A stretch of 64,000 bases of DNA from the NCBI GenBank assembly GCA_000827495.1, contig KN817529.1, forward strand, positions 372,001-436,000. Reading direction: 5' to 3'. Source of the stretch: Hypholoma sublateritium FD-334 SS-4 (taxonomy: Eukaryota; Basidiomycota; Agaricomycetes; Agaricales; Strophariaceae). The position numbers and the translations under genes are program-made. Position 1 is the stretch's first letter; each line of letters begins with the position of its first letter. Under the pieces are notes generated by a model that was given only the letters and a program-made list of their open reading frames with translations, did not search any database and had not been told where the DNA came from. Of the stretch, positions 1-11,314 are shown in pieces.

Positions 1-157
1 CCAGACAAGAAGCAACTCCTGTATTAATACGTATAGCGGTCTTCCCAAAGTAGGGTTCAACGACGAGAGTACCGGTACATGAGAAATTGCTGACGACCCT
101 TGCTTGCTGGATAAAGCGCAAATTACTCAGAGAAAGCATGTAAGAGCTAATGACCAT
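1..157 (-). CDS. Possible 5' part of an unidentified gene cut by the window edge
   Basis: From an ATG at 157 a minus-strand frame stays open for about 52 codons to the left edge. It reads like ordinary protein (hydrophobic start, then a stretch containing SCTGTLVVEPYFGKTA). I do not recognise the family, and no partner exon can be checked because the sequence ends. It could equally be a chance open frame; an in-frame stop lies a little upstream of the ATG. Low confidence. Confidence 0.2.
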   Translation of the reverse strand, partial: MVISSYMLSLSNLRFIQQARVVSNFSCTGTLVVEPYFGKTAIRINTGVASCL

Positions 158-833
158 GGCAAGTCTCTTGCTGGTGATCCCCGAGGTAGCAAAGAGTCGT
201 CATTGGATTTGACTGTTGTAATCGCGATCGTACGAAGAAGGCGGATGTCATGGGGTAAGGGCCATTGTGTGTAGGGCAATTCGTACTACAATTATAGGAA
301 TTCGGAGTCTCTTTGATGCGACTTTGATGCGACTGCAACAAAATTAGATTCGAGAAGCTGAAGGAAGGGACAATTGCTTACCGCAGTTGAAAAAGTACTT
401 CAGCTGACATCAGTTCACCCGCACTGACTAGGATGACCCCTCTACAATCTTCGTGGGTATGCTCAAAGGTGCTCCAAAGGTGCTCAATTGAAGTAAGTAT
501 TGGTTCGAACAAAGGTTTAATGTAAATCAACAGGATTGATCAGTTTGCCTGCCAACGGTCCGGCCGCCGCTTGACCTGCCCCTCAGGCTTCTGCTTCGCT
601 CATGAAGTAATCGCTGACTATCTTGTGACATATATTAGAGCCAAGTATGTGCAAAGCAGAGTTGACGTTGGTTTACCTAGCAGTCATTAGTGTATTGACC
701 CAGCTTCGAACAAGCAAGTTTGGACACATAATCGACTATACTCATTTGATGTTACTTAAGGCTCATGTCAGTGCTGAACGCTTTAACGGAGGACACGAGC
801 CTAACATTGCAATGGGGACTCGGAGCTATCATC
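158..833. other. Intergenic, no gene seen
   Basis: About 680 bases between the left-edge frame and the stop codon of the first P450. Short open frames on both strands show no recognisable motif and no exon/intron pattern. I see no tRNA, repeat or mobile element here. Confidence 0.5.
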
Positions 834-3039
834 CTACGAAGCAAGAAATGCTTTGGCAGACGTGATGATCCTATGAACCTCATTCGAACGAGGTGTTATT
901 TGCACCTTGAAGGGCTTGGGGTGACTTAGAACGGTGGGTGAGGAACGTTCCCAAGCAATGAAAGCATCGACCCACCTAACGAGGCCATCTGTGAACTCTG
1001 CCTTTGGCTCTATGATATCACCGTTATCATCGACGGCTTTGCTGATATTGTAGGTCGCTAGAATGGACACTACTGCTATCCATGCCGAGTTCATTGCAAG
1101 ATGACGACCAGGACAGATGCTTAGCAAAGTGATTAAAATGAGGATGGGTTCGGAGAGACACGAATTACATTCATACCGGCGGCCATAACCAAAGCTAAAA
1201 TTAGGGTCCGGTTGGAGTTCGAAGCTGACACTTTCGTTCTGCAGGAAGCGGTCGGGATTGAATTTAGAGGGTTCAGGGTATACTTCTTCATCATGTAATA
1301 TGGCCCTATGTAGTAAGGAAATTGCAGGAGAAAAATCGACTGAAATAATCGACAAAGCATACCAGGTATTTGCAATGATAGTGGCACCTAGCAACACACA
1401 GGTCAATTATTTATGATGCACATATGTTCGAAACATATTACCAGCAGGTATTCTATATCCTTCGTATTCGTCGTCCTCAATCACTCGATGGGGAGCGGCT
1501 ATCATACATCGGTACTTGATCAAAAATTCAAAGAGTACGAAATTACCTAATGGTACGATGGGGTGCCACCGCATGGTCTCCAGCAGAATAGCCTCAATGT
1601 AAGGTAAGGAGTTTCTGTCGCTGAATTCCGGAAGTCTCATTTTCCCAGTAACTCCGTCAACATATGTTTGAGCTCGTTTTTGCACTTCCGGATACTGCGC
1701 CATGGCCAATACCCAAGCAAGCATAAGAGCAGCGGTCTAGGAAAGAACTGAGCCGTCAAGGAACAAGAGGCTATAGGTCCAAATACTTACCGTGTCTGAG
1801 CCCGCTTTACGTGGAAATCAGTGGATCCTTCAGTAATAAAATACTATTCATGGCCTACCCAGATAGATTATTCCGGCACAGTTTCTTATGGTGTCTTCAA
1901 CTTCTTTCACATTCGATGCACCTTCAATCTTCAACTCCTCAAGATGGTCGCATACAAATGATTGCTCCGCGGACCCATTGGCCTACGTCGTAAATTCAAT
2001 AAACAAAAGGCCGAAAGATTGAAACTTGAAGGCAAGGAAATTCACCATGGAGTCCTTGACCACATGAAATGGAATATCTCGAAGATCGCGTGACTTTTTG
2101 GCCCCATCCCTTGCCATCCTTTTAAAACCCGCCCCGGGAAACCAGTCTATTCAACAGAGTATAAGTTTGCAACTTTTCTTCTTCTGTTTCGTGCCATACC
2201 TGGAATATGTTTCAAGAGTGGGATAAATTCGACAAGGTAATTTTCATGGACAGCATGCGAAAGTGGTTCCATTGCGATGTAAGCGAGGTTCACATAGAAA
2301 TCGTTCTCTGGTTGCACGTCATATCCATATGCCGCCTTGAGGACAATTGAGCTGACGTATCTGTGAAGAAAGGTTGCGAGCTCAGCAAGAGAATTACATG
2401 CATAATAAACGCGATTGCTTACTGACGAATATGGGAAGCGAAGTTATCCGGGGAACGAGAAAGCTGGTCAAGAAGGCCGATTGTCATTTTACTCTGGGAA
2501 GGATAGTATTCTGATAGTTTTCTTGGCTGAAAGTACTGGTGGAACATGCGCCTATGACGTCTAAATAGAAAATTCATTCGGGGATTCATGGCAAAATACG
2601 AGAGACTAACATACCTCCACCTGTCTGTATAAGGCATATGTATAAAATTCCATTCCCATTCCATCAGCTCGTCCGACATGATCTATGATGAAGATTGAGT
2701 CAAATTTCTTTCGAACATTGAAGAAACATTGAAATAAACCATTCTGGGCCGATCTGAGTAGTTTGTTGACCGCTTTTCAAACAACTCGGTGGCGGCTTTG
2801 GCAGAGCTGACAATGATTGCGGGCCTTCCAAAAACTTTGAAGGATAAGACACCGCCATATCTCTTTGCCCAACTTGCGTATTCCAGCCAAGGGTAGCTAT
2901 GGGGTAATTCAAGGAGATTTCCAATGACAGGGTAGCCGGCAGGACCAGGTGGTAAAGGAGCACGATTGCGCTGCTTTATACGGGTCCTTAACAGGAATGC
3001 AACCAAGATGACGGCCAGAAGTGTATACAACATCTCCAT
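834..3039 (-). CDS. Cytochrome P450 monooxygenase, copy 1 of a tandem pair
   Basis: Haem-thiolate monooxygenase, probably ER-anchored. The product starts with a hydrophobic anchor (MLYTLLAVILVAFLL), then a basic patch and the proline hinge PLPPGPAGYPVIGN. Further along are the I-helix AGSDTT (split by two introns near 1740-1810), the K-helix ExxR motif ETMR, the PDRF motif, and the haem loop FGYGRR/ICPGRHLA with the cysteine near 1114. The gene has roughly a dozen short exons and no break that I can see; length about 500 residues is normal. The start is ATG 3039, with ATG 3033 the position matching copy 2. The last intron splits a Ser codon before HPKPFKVQITPR. It resembles basidiomycete P450s annotated as O-methylsterigmatocystin oxidoreductase-like (CYP64-type). 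Substrate unknown. Copy 2 at 5027-7256 is a tandem duplicate. Confidence 0.9.
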
Positions 3040-3669
3040 GGAAGACGCGGAGGGTGGTACCAGTGATTTAGAAAGTGAAGTTGGGGTTATAAGTGTTTCT
3101 GAATTGCATGAGATTGATGGATCGGGGGAAGGCACGACTTCTTGCTTCTATTCATAGAAGTCCAACAGGGTCCGAATCGTGGAGATTCAAACATATTTGT
3201 GGGTTCACGGTCGACAGGCAAGCCCGACTTCTAGACACCCCAAGCAGCCGATAGCTTTGAAGTTGGAAACGAACTAATTGGGCAATAACTTAAGTATATT
3301 GTGGGGTATGAATGTCTTCTCCGACCCAAAGTTTTAGGGAGTTCCGGGTTTTACACAGAACAGAGTTGGATAGTTGCGGTGCCACATAACCCGTTTGAAG
3401 AGCGACTGACGGCGCACGCACAATATAAATCAAGTGGGTTTATATTGTATAGCCGACTTTTCCCTATTGCGTTTACAATTCGATATCAACTTCTAGCCAA
3501 CAGCAATAGCCAACATACCTTACACGCGAACCTCTTACGTTGATACATGTCCCGACTCCCGTTTGCATCCCATCCGCCCTGAAAACGTCGAGAAGTTTGC
3601 AGTATGGTGGGAGTCTTAGCCAAGCTGATTAACCCAAGATAGGTGACTGAGCCAGGGTATGAGCACCAG
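3040..3669. promoter_or_regulatory. 5' flank of P450 copy 1
   Basis: Upstream region of the minus-strand P450. It is AT-rich, with TATA-like stretches near 3424-3450, but nothing that can be assigned to a known factor. No coding frame here has recognisable content. Confidence 0.3.
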
Positions 3670-3754
3670 TCAAATCTTCATTACATAGAAGCAATCTTTC
3701 CAGCTGCGAAAATAGATCGTAAGCAAGAAGAACAAGACCGTACGCAATGAATAC

Positions 3755-3944
3755 TCACGCGTGCGAACACTGAGTAGACAAAGCAACATTGGCAGTGAGT
3801 CTTTCTGGGAATCATGTACGCGAATGCGATGGCAGCGGGAGCGCACTGCGGGTGGGCCGCGCGGATCGCGGTGAAGCATTCCGAAGCCAGACTCGGAGCT
3901 GGCATAGAAATATTCACCCAATGCAAGTGGTTACTCGCTGACAC
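3755..3944 (-). pseudogene. Relict exon of an unidentified gene, copy 1
   Basis: A minus-strand open stretch of about 60 codons (containing ASECFTAIRAAHPQCAPAAI and later CCFVYSVFAR) ends at a consensus donor gtgagt near 3757. A diverged copy sits at the same relative place upstream of the second P450 (8050-8240), keeping the donor but with frame shifts. Conservation of the peptide core AAHP..APAAIAF in both copies suggests it was once protein-coding. I find no partner exon and do not recognise the family. Confidence 0.4.
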
Positions 3945-5026
3945 TATTGCCGGATATGCCTACTAAACATCTGTTGGTCGAGGATTCATACGCAAGGCGA
4001 TTGGTCCAACTGGCTCCTGTGATTAACGGTGGAATTTATTTGGTAGGTCGATAACACCGACCTGATTCCTGAGAGATGGCGAATTTACTCTGTTTTTGCC
4101 TACAAAGACAGGTTTTTCTCAGCCTCGAGCCGTGAACCCATCTACCGCTGCCAGATGGACTCGTCACTGTCATCTACCTCGCTTTGGGGCATGGCGGCAT
4201 GTTGCAGAAGGGCTAGAAATTGAAGTTGTTGCCCCTTTTGCATGAGAAAAAAAAGTATTCGAAAGAGTATTCCATTTCGTTTATTGATAGACTGCCGAGA
4301 GCACTTAATTTCGGTGCGCACTTCGAGTAAAGTTGGTTAGATAATGCCTGTGGGGTATTTTCAGGGCTCCTTGCCAGTGAGGATCCAAAGTCTTTGATAA
4401 TGATCTATGGTTCGTTAGGTCGTTCAACTCTTCGTGTTGACGTTGCGGCCTACCAATGTTTCCTGTTCGTTTGAATAGAGCAACTAGCGTGCCGGGTATA
4501 GTCAAGCTGAGTGCAAGAGACTCAAAGTATTGCGCAACGATTGGGCCGTCACGCTCGTCGGGTACTCAAAAGTGGCCTGAAAAGATGACGTTGTCCAGTT
4601 AAAGCAGTGGGGAGCGCCGGGCGATATTAAGATTCCATGGAAGAAAGGAAAATGTACAAGAGGCCCAGAGCATGCCAGGCATGATGATGATGCATGATGG
4701 TCAGTCGGCCCGCTGGTCATCGAACGATCCAACCTCAATCGGTGTCTCTTCCGAGTTCCTGCCTTCAAGCCGGCCTCGCAATTTGACATTGCACTAAGTA
4801 ATGTTAAGTATTAGACATTTTGGGCAACAAATGCCATGAGTAAGTATTACCTAAACAGACGTTATCAATGTGCACTGAGGCTACTAACATTTGACTAACA
4901 TAGGTACTTGGTAGGTACTTGTAGTAGTACTAGTGCACTGAATACAACTAAGAATCAAGACTGAATGCTGGAAACAATAACGCCAGATATGTGCATCAAT
5001 AATGTGAGTTTGCATCATGATCACTC
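3945..5026. other. Intergenic between the two P450 units
   Basis: About 1.1 kb without a supported gene. A minus-strand frame of 95 codons at 4502-4789 has no recognisable motif. There is a short ATG/GAT run near 4681-4700 and an imperfect repeat of TAGGTACTTG near 4905-4925. Confidence 0.4.
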
Positions 5027-7256
5027 TCATTGGATATCCATCTTTGCGAAGTGAATGATTTTATTTACTTCAGGGTAACGAGGTGTTATCTGCACCTTGA
5101 ACGGCTTCGGGTGGCTATGAAAGGGTAAGATGAAGTGATGAACACGCACTCTGTATCGGCGTACCTAACAAGGCCATCTGTGAACTCTACCTTAGGCTCT
5201 ATGATACTGCCGTTATCGTCGACGGCTTTGCTGATGTCATAGGTCGCTAATATGGACGCTACTGCTATCCAGGCAGAGTTCATTGCTAGATGACGGCCAG
5301 GACAAATGCTGTGACGATATATAGTGAGAATGGGTCTGTATGTTGAACGCAGACATAATTCCTACCGGCGGCCATAGCCAAAGCTAAAAATGGGGTCCGG
5401 TTGAACCTCGAAGTTAATAGTTCCATTATGTAGGAACCGTTCTGGGTTGAATATAGAAGGTTCAGGATACACTTCCTCGTCGTGCAAGATGGCCCTATAT
5501 ATCTTATTATCCAGAAAGACATGGACACCATCTATGGGACATACCAAGTATTAGCAATAACCGTAGCACCTGGTAATTGGTGTCAGCTGTTTCATAAATC
5601 TCGGACAAGGTCAGTCAAATTACCGGCAGGTATTCTGTATCCATCATATTCATCTTCTTCGATAGCTCGATGGGGGGCGGCTGTAACACATTAGAGTTGG
5701 ACCAGGATTCCTGAGAACAGGCAATTACCTAACGGAACGATGGGATGCCATCGCAATGCTTCCAACAGGATGGCCTCTATGTATGGCAGTGAATTTCTGT
5801 CACTGAATTCTGGAAGTCGTATTTTCCTCGTGACAGCATCGATGTGTGCCTGGGCTCGCTTCTGGATTTCTGGATATTGTACCATTGCCAATACCCAAGT
5901 AAGGATAAGAGCAGAAGTCTACCAAGATAAGTGTTCAGCCTCGCAGAGAGCTACACCTCAAAACATATACCCTCACCGTATCTGAACCCGCTGTGATAGA
6001 TTCAGTATTAGCGTGGCTTGCTCTGAGAAGAATTGCACGCACCAATATAGATGACTGCGGCGCAATTTCTTACGGTGTCTTCCGCCTCTTTCGCATCCAA
6101 AGCACCTTCTGTCCTCAACTTTTCAAGGTTATCGCACACAAAAGATTGCTCTGCAGACCCAAGAACCTGCGAGATGTTGAATAGGATAAGAGGCCGACAG
6201 GGTAAACAATGTTTTACCATCAAGTCTTTGACCATATTGAATGGAATATCTCGCAGGTCGCGAGCTTTCTTGGCACCGTCCTTTGCCAGCCTTTTGAAGT
6301 ATGCACCAGGAAACCAATCTAATCGGATATTAGATTAGATCCTACTACTCGAATGCACCACGATGCAATACCTAAGTGATCGACTGTCATTACCATCGGA
6401 ATATGTAAAGGAAACCACGCAATACATACCTGGGACATATTTCAAGAGAGGCATAAATTCTACGAGAAAGTTTTCGTGGATCGCATGTGAGACTGGTTCC
6501 ATTGCGACGAGAGCAAGATTCACATAAAAGTCATTCTCTGCTTGCACTTCGTAACCATAAGCAGCTTTGAGGACAATTGAGCTGACATATCTATTTCAAA
6601 ACGAAGTTAGCGAAGCCTCCAGGCACTGAGTAAACATCATTCCTTACTGTCTTATATGAGGAACAAAATGTTGCGGGGAACGAGAAAGCTGGTCAAGGAG
6701 GTTAATTGTCAATTTATGTTGCGAGGAGTAATATTTTGTGAGTTTTCTTGGTTGGAAGTATTGATGAAACAGACGCCGATGACGTCTAAGATAATAATGT
6801 TGTTTTCACACCGGAAGCAAGGTGCAAACAGAAGCTACATACCGCCACCTATCCGTGTAAGGCATATGGATGAAATTCCATTCCCATTCCATCAGCTCGT
6901 CAGACATGATCTGTGATACAGTGTATGATAAATACCCATAAAAGCCTCCGAAAGAGAGGACGAACCATTCTAGGCCGGTCTGAGTAGTTCGTCGACCGTT
7001 TTTCGAACAATTCCGTGGCCGCCTTCGCGGAACTAACAATAATAACAGCCCTTCCAAAGACCTTGAAAGATGTAACGTCGCCATACCGCTTTGCCCAATC
7101 CGCGTACGCCAGCCAAGGGTAGTTATGCGGTAGTTCGAAGAGATTTCCGACGATGGGGTGGCCGGCAGGTCCAGGTGGCAGAAGTGTACGTTTGCGCTTC
7201 CTGATATGAACACCAAGAAGGCACACGAGAACGGCGGCTATAAGACTATATATCAT
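5027..7256 (-). CDS. Cytochrome P450 monooxygenase, copy 2 of a tandem pair
   Basis: Close paralogue of the P450 at 834-3039, with the same exon plan. It has an N-terminal anchor (MIYSLIAAVLVCLLGVHI), basic stretch and hinge LLPPGPAGHPIVGN. The shared block ELFEKRSTNYSDRPRM follows, then the membrane-proximal motif MSDELMEWEWNF, a D-block GSAEQSFVCDN, the ExxR motif EALR, and the haem loop FGYGRR/ICPGRHLAMNSAW with its intron just before the cysteine codon. The last exon reads SHPKPFKVQITPRYPEV and ends at TGA 5027-5029; the frame continuing to 5086 is the unspliced version. ATG 7256 is chosen because it lies directly before the anchor. No disabling mutation seen. Substrate unknown; same subfamily as copy 1 and the gene at 25668. 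Confidence 0.9.
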
Positions 7257-8045
7257 CTTCGAGGAAGTCCCGGTGGGCGATACCAGTGATCGTGAAAGTT
7301 GAAGGGGGCTTATAAGTGTTTCTGAGTCGAAAGAAACCGAAGGATCGAGAGATGGCCCCAACTTCTTACTTCTAACTATAGGAATCGAATTGTGGAGATT
7401 GAAACATATTCGTAGATTGGTTGTCGATAAGCATGGTAATACAGGGTCGAGTTCAACTGCAGTGTAGTCTTCCTGATTGATGTAATAGTCAGTAATTACC
7501 TTGAAGTGTTTGCCGTACGGCTCCAAAATGATACCAAACCAATTTTAGGGAAATGACGGTAAGTTTTGATATGTCATGGAGTTTGAGCGCTTTCCCGGAA
7601 GCAACGTTCAACAAAAGAGTCCGCGGCTACGCAGAACTAGTAATGGTGACCGGGCCACAGGTTCTCCTCAGACCACTTGTTAAGGGTAAAAAAGAGTAAA
7701 CCACGATACGTGCGGACATTGGAACTTACTCATTGCAGACGCTATAGTTCAGTCGTCGTGCGCGTTGTCTGCAACATCTTTTTTATCGGTTCCTGTTTAA
7801 ATGCATATTCTGAGTTAGATAATTTGCACAAAGGATCAGGGAATTGCTATCAGTTGCCAACACTTCCGTTGATAACTCCTCCGCCGATGTCTTTGCACAT
7901 TCACCGCACGCACCATATCGAACTGGCCACACAAGCCATGAATGATCGAGAATACGGCTCTGCTATTACATCCGTCGGAATGCGTCGCTCTTCTAATTTA
8001 TAAACCGGTATAAGAAAATCGTAATGAACGAGATCGAATGAACAC
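7257..8045. promoter_or_regulatory. 5' flank of P450 copy 2
   Basis: About 790 bases upstream of the P450 start, corresponding to the flank of copy 1 but much diverged. The part nearest the gene (7257-7400) still resembles the first copy. No supported gene. Confidence 0.3.
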
Positions 8046-8240
8046 TCACATGGACAGACACTGGGTAGACGAAGCACACTTCAAGTAGTGCTGACAGCGT
8101 GTCTGGTCCTCAATAACCCGTCCTTCCACCCAAATGCGATTGCAGCGGCAGGGCGGCACGGGTGGGCCGCGCAAATCGCTGCAGATCCATGCCACATTCC
8201 GAAGCCAATGTTGCATCAAAGATTCGCTCAATCCACGGAG
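8046..8240 (-). pseudogene. Relict exon of an unidentified gene, copy 2
   Basis: Homologous to the relict at 3755-3944. Peptides matching copy 1 (TLASEC, then AAICAAHP..PAAAIAF in another frame) can only be read across frame shifts. The gtgagt donor is kept near 8049. Its place upstream of the P450 shows that the duplicated unit extended at least this far. Not functional as read; family unknown. Confidence 0.4.
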
Positions 8241-8870
8241 ATTATATTAGTAGACACACGCTCACTGGTGGGCCACAGGGGTGATTAGTTAGTAATTGTA
8301 AGTGCCTATGCAAAGCCTAAGAAATACTTATTCTGAGTAATAATGGCGCTAAAGCTTGAATGAAGTCCCCTGTACTGCTGATCATGTACATTTTGATTGC
8401 GCTGTAACTTTGTAACTTGCTAAATGTCGGTTGTACCTCTCGTACCCGGTTGCTCGCTTGAAAGAAGAGACCTTTTGACGACTCGTCTTTTTCCGTTGGT
8501 TAACAGGTTGGTCCAAGGTTTGCCCATGATTATCTTCCCGAAGATATCTCGGATCTACAAAGAAAAATGAAGTAAGGGCCAAACCTAAAGCTGGAGACGA
8601 GTTTAGGAGTCAGTGAAGCGATAAGCATAAACACTCGTCGACAGCCGTGTTTGACATGGGAGTTCAAAGTCCAGCAGGAGATTCGATTACCAGCCATTCG
8701 TTGAAAGAGGTCCCGAATATCAGTTGATTGAGCATGAATGCCCTTTGCTTTCTCCAGGGGAAGCTTCTCGGTGCAAGAATAATCGATTGGACAGGCAGCG
8801 GACTGTTGGTAAACCGCATTTTCCACATTATAAATGATGTTACTTGAACCCAGCTGACCAAAACGAAACA
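8241..8870. other. Intergenic
   Basis: About 630 bases between the relict exon and the 3' end of the DUF866 gene. The open frame at 8530-8874 on the minus strand overlaps the end of that gene in another frame and has no independent support. Confidence 0.4.
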
Positions 8871-9683
8871 TCAATGCGCTCGCTCAAACCGGCTCTCGAA
8901 TTCTGAGATGCCCACGGGGACAGCAGCCTGTGGAAACTATCCATGAGGATTAATGCATAGGGCTGCAGTCAATCCGCACCTTCTCATCGTAGTCGTTCCA
9001 CTCTTTATCAACGAGATCAACCTCGGGGAATTTCGTGCCTGTCGTGCCCATACATTTCCAGGTGCCCTGTGCATGGAGATGGTTTAGCATCGTGTATAGA
9101 CATACCTGCTGTGTACGTACCCGGGGATCGAAATCTATGAATTCCAGACCGCGGCACTCGATGACGAGCAGAGGCGCGAACTGGCCGTTTTCTGCACTAT
9201 AAGATGTGATCGCGGTGGTTTCGAACTTGGCCGAGCTCTCGCGCTTGCCTAATAGAGCATTCAAGATGAGGAGAGATGAGAGAGGATCTGTTGCATACAA
9301 AGGCCACATTTCCAAACAAAATGTGCAGTGCTACCCTTTCCACCGCTCACTTCTTTTTCTTCCTGTGCCGAGAGAGTCCAACCAGCCATAAGCATGCAGG
9401 GAGCGAGGCAAGCGCGCGATAACTTACAAGACGGTTCAGGGACACGAACTTCGGGTGTGTTTCGTGACAGCTATTGCATTTGACCTAGATCACGGTCATT
9501 GAGCCGCAGAAGCTGCTGCGAGTGCGCAGGACGATTGACCTGGAAGAAAAACTCGAAGTCGGCGCCTGCGGGCTCGAGGGCCGTAATATTCTCGAGCTCG
9601 GCTTTGATAGACAGTTGCAGGCGCTGCACTGCTTTTGAGTGTGAAGGGGGCAGTCATGCACGACGAGAGGCGCTCACAACCAT
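8871..9683 (-). CDS. DUF866 / UPF0587 zinc-binding protein (C1orf123, CZIB family)
   Basis: Small conserved eukaryotic protein with two zinc-ligand CxxC pairs, visible as VKCNSCHETHP and WKCGLCGKRESS. The family core IECRGLEFIDFDPR and the C-terminal WNDYDEK are also present. Exons join as MV | RLQLSIKAELENITALEP... | VKCNSC... | EEKEVSGGKGSTAHFV... | GKRESS... | GTWKC...DYDEK | AAVPVGISEFESRFERAH. The first exon is only six bases (ATGGTT, 9678-9683); splicing to RLQLSIKAELEN restores the MVRL start usual for the family and avoids an in-frame stop. The last exon ends at TGA 8871-8873; without that intron the frame would stop at 8950. Molecular role not settled for the family. Divergent from the S35 gene, 172 bases away. 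Confidence 0.88.
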
Positions 9684-9855
9684 GATTCCTCGGGCGCACC
9701 GAATAGGGGAGAGCTGACTCTTGAGGGCGGCGTGACTGGCGCGCGAGGAGTCGATTGCCGAATGCGGAAGGCGCTATTTGCGCGTGCTAGGCAATAGCCT
9801 TGGGAGGCGGGCGCGGCGCACCGCGCTGCGGCTTGCCAGCTTTTCCGTCGCGTCC
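9684..9855. promoter_or_regulatory. Bidirectional promoter between DUF866 and MRPS35 genes
   Basis: Only 172 bases separate the two divergent start codons, so both must be transcribed from this GC-rich stretch. No TATA box is evident. Confidence 0.45.
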
Positions 9856-10769
9856 ATGACCCCCTCCCTTGCTCGATGCCTCGTGGTCACGCGTGCGTTC
9901 CACCCTTCGCGAGCATCCACTGTCGCCTCAAAATCTTTTTCTACATCGGCGGCCCTCCTCCAACGCCGCAAGGTGTTCGTCTCAGAGGACAAGTCCCGCC
10001 GAACGCGCAGTGTGCTCGAGGACGACTACGAGCTCCTTGAGTCCCACCTGATGATGCCTGCCGACGTAAACGATTCGCCATCCAGTGGCCACCTTATTCT
10101 GCAGCAGCAGCGCATCCTGCTGCAGTATATGCGGTTGATTGAACACGAGATGCCGAAGCTGGTCGGTGAGTGCCCGCAGCTGTTGCGCTGCACAAAATAG
10201 ACATTGTTCTGACGCCGTGCCGCAGCATTCCGCAAACCATTTATTCCACCAACCGATAAGACACCCATCATCATGCGCTCGATGCATTACCAAGGCGAAT
10301 ATCACCCTGCAATCGAGAAGCGTGTCATCGTTGTACCAGTGGACAAGCTCGATTTGGAGAACGAAGAAGCTGTCCACAAAATCAAGCTCCTTGCAGGTGC
10401 AAGATGGACGCCACATCCTCCGAAAGACGCCGGCGTCAGCGGCCTCGAGGAGTGGGGAAATGGGTATATCAAAATTTCATGCGAGGACTTCCCCAACGGT
10501 CAGCAGAATCTGAAGTGGGCGAGCGACACCTTAGACAAGCTCGTCGCTTCGGCCAACGTATGTGCATTCCATTTCTCTTTGTCCTCCATACTGATTTGTG
10601 GATGCAGGACGTGTCGGACACATTCGCAGACTTGCCACTCGACATGCGTCATGTCGTCTCGAAAATCCGGAAGGATAAGAAGGGCGACCATTACGGCGGA
10701 CGTGCTTTTCAGCGCCCAACTATCCACGACTTCCCGAAAGAATGGCTCCCACAGCGTCCTAGTGCATGA
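9856..10769 (+). CDS. MRPS35: Mitochondrial small ribosomal subunit protein mS35 (Rsm24-like)
   Basis: Component of the mitochondrial 37S/28S ribosomal subunit. The N-terminus is rich in Arg, Ser and Ala (MTPSLARCLVVTRAFHPSRA), as expected for a matrix-targeting presequence. The body carries the family core: MRSMHYQGEYHPAIEKRV, then GARWTPHPPKDAG, then the helix ending IKISCEDFP..QQNLKWASDTLDKL. Three exons: the first intron splits the Ala codon in KLV/AFRKPF, the second follows SAN before DVSDTFADLPLDMRHV. The C-terminus HDFPKEWLP is typical. ATG 9856 is the first in-frame ATG; the frame upstream has no ATG. About 230 residues. Confidence 0.85.
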
Positions 10770-11314
10770 ACTCTATATATATGCGCGGAAATTAATTGCA
10801 TTCATACTAGCCCGGTCCCGGAGCTATTTTCGATTCTGAGGTGTTGACAAAAGGTCTAAGTACTCATGCTTGTTGTCTTGTTTTCTTCTCTGCAGATGAC
10901 CTGCATGTTGAAGCAAAGATAAGGTCGGTGTTGTGCACCGACAGTAATTTTCTCATTCTTTGTTCCCGTCAACCTCGTGCATTAATGATTTAGACTCAAT
11001 CTTTCACTATCTTACTCCTTCATAGCCCGACAGTTTACATTTAGTCTTAATGGCTTTACAGAGTTCGCTTCCTCGAAGGGTCATGCATTGTTCAAAGCAG
11101 TCCAACCGAATTCCAAGGGGGCCTGGGATCAAAGCGCGTATGACTTTCTTTGCGCTTCCCCGCTTCAGCCATGAACAAAGCGTTGACTCCAGACGCATAT
11201 ATACCAGCAATGTCGCTCCTGTCTTGGACGATTTATGCACCTTGAAGGCGCATTTCACAGTCCATTCGGCTGGCGCATTTCACACTTCGACTTTAGTCCT
11301 ACAGGCTCAACTTC
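10770..11314. other. Intergenic
   Basis: About 545 bases after the S35 stop codon. AT-richer than the flanking genes; no supported gene or repeat. Confidence 0.4.

Noticed and set aside
8530..8874. Minus-strand open frame of 114 codons
   Set aside because: Its start overlaps the stop codon of the DUF866 gene in a different frame; no motif and no homologous feel.
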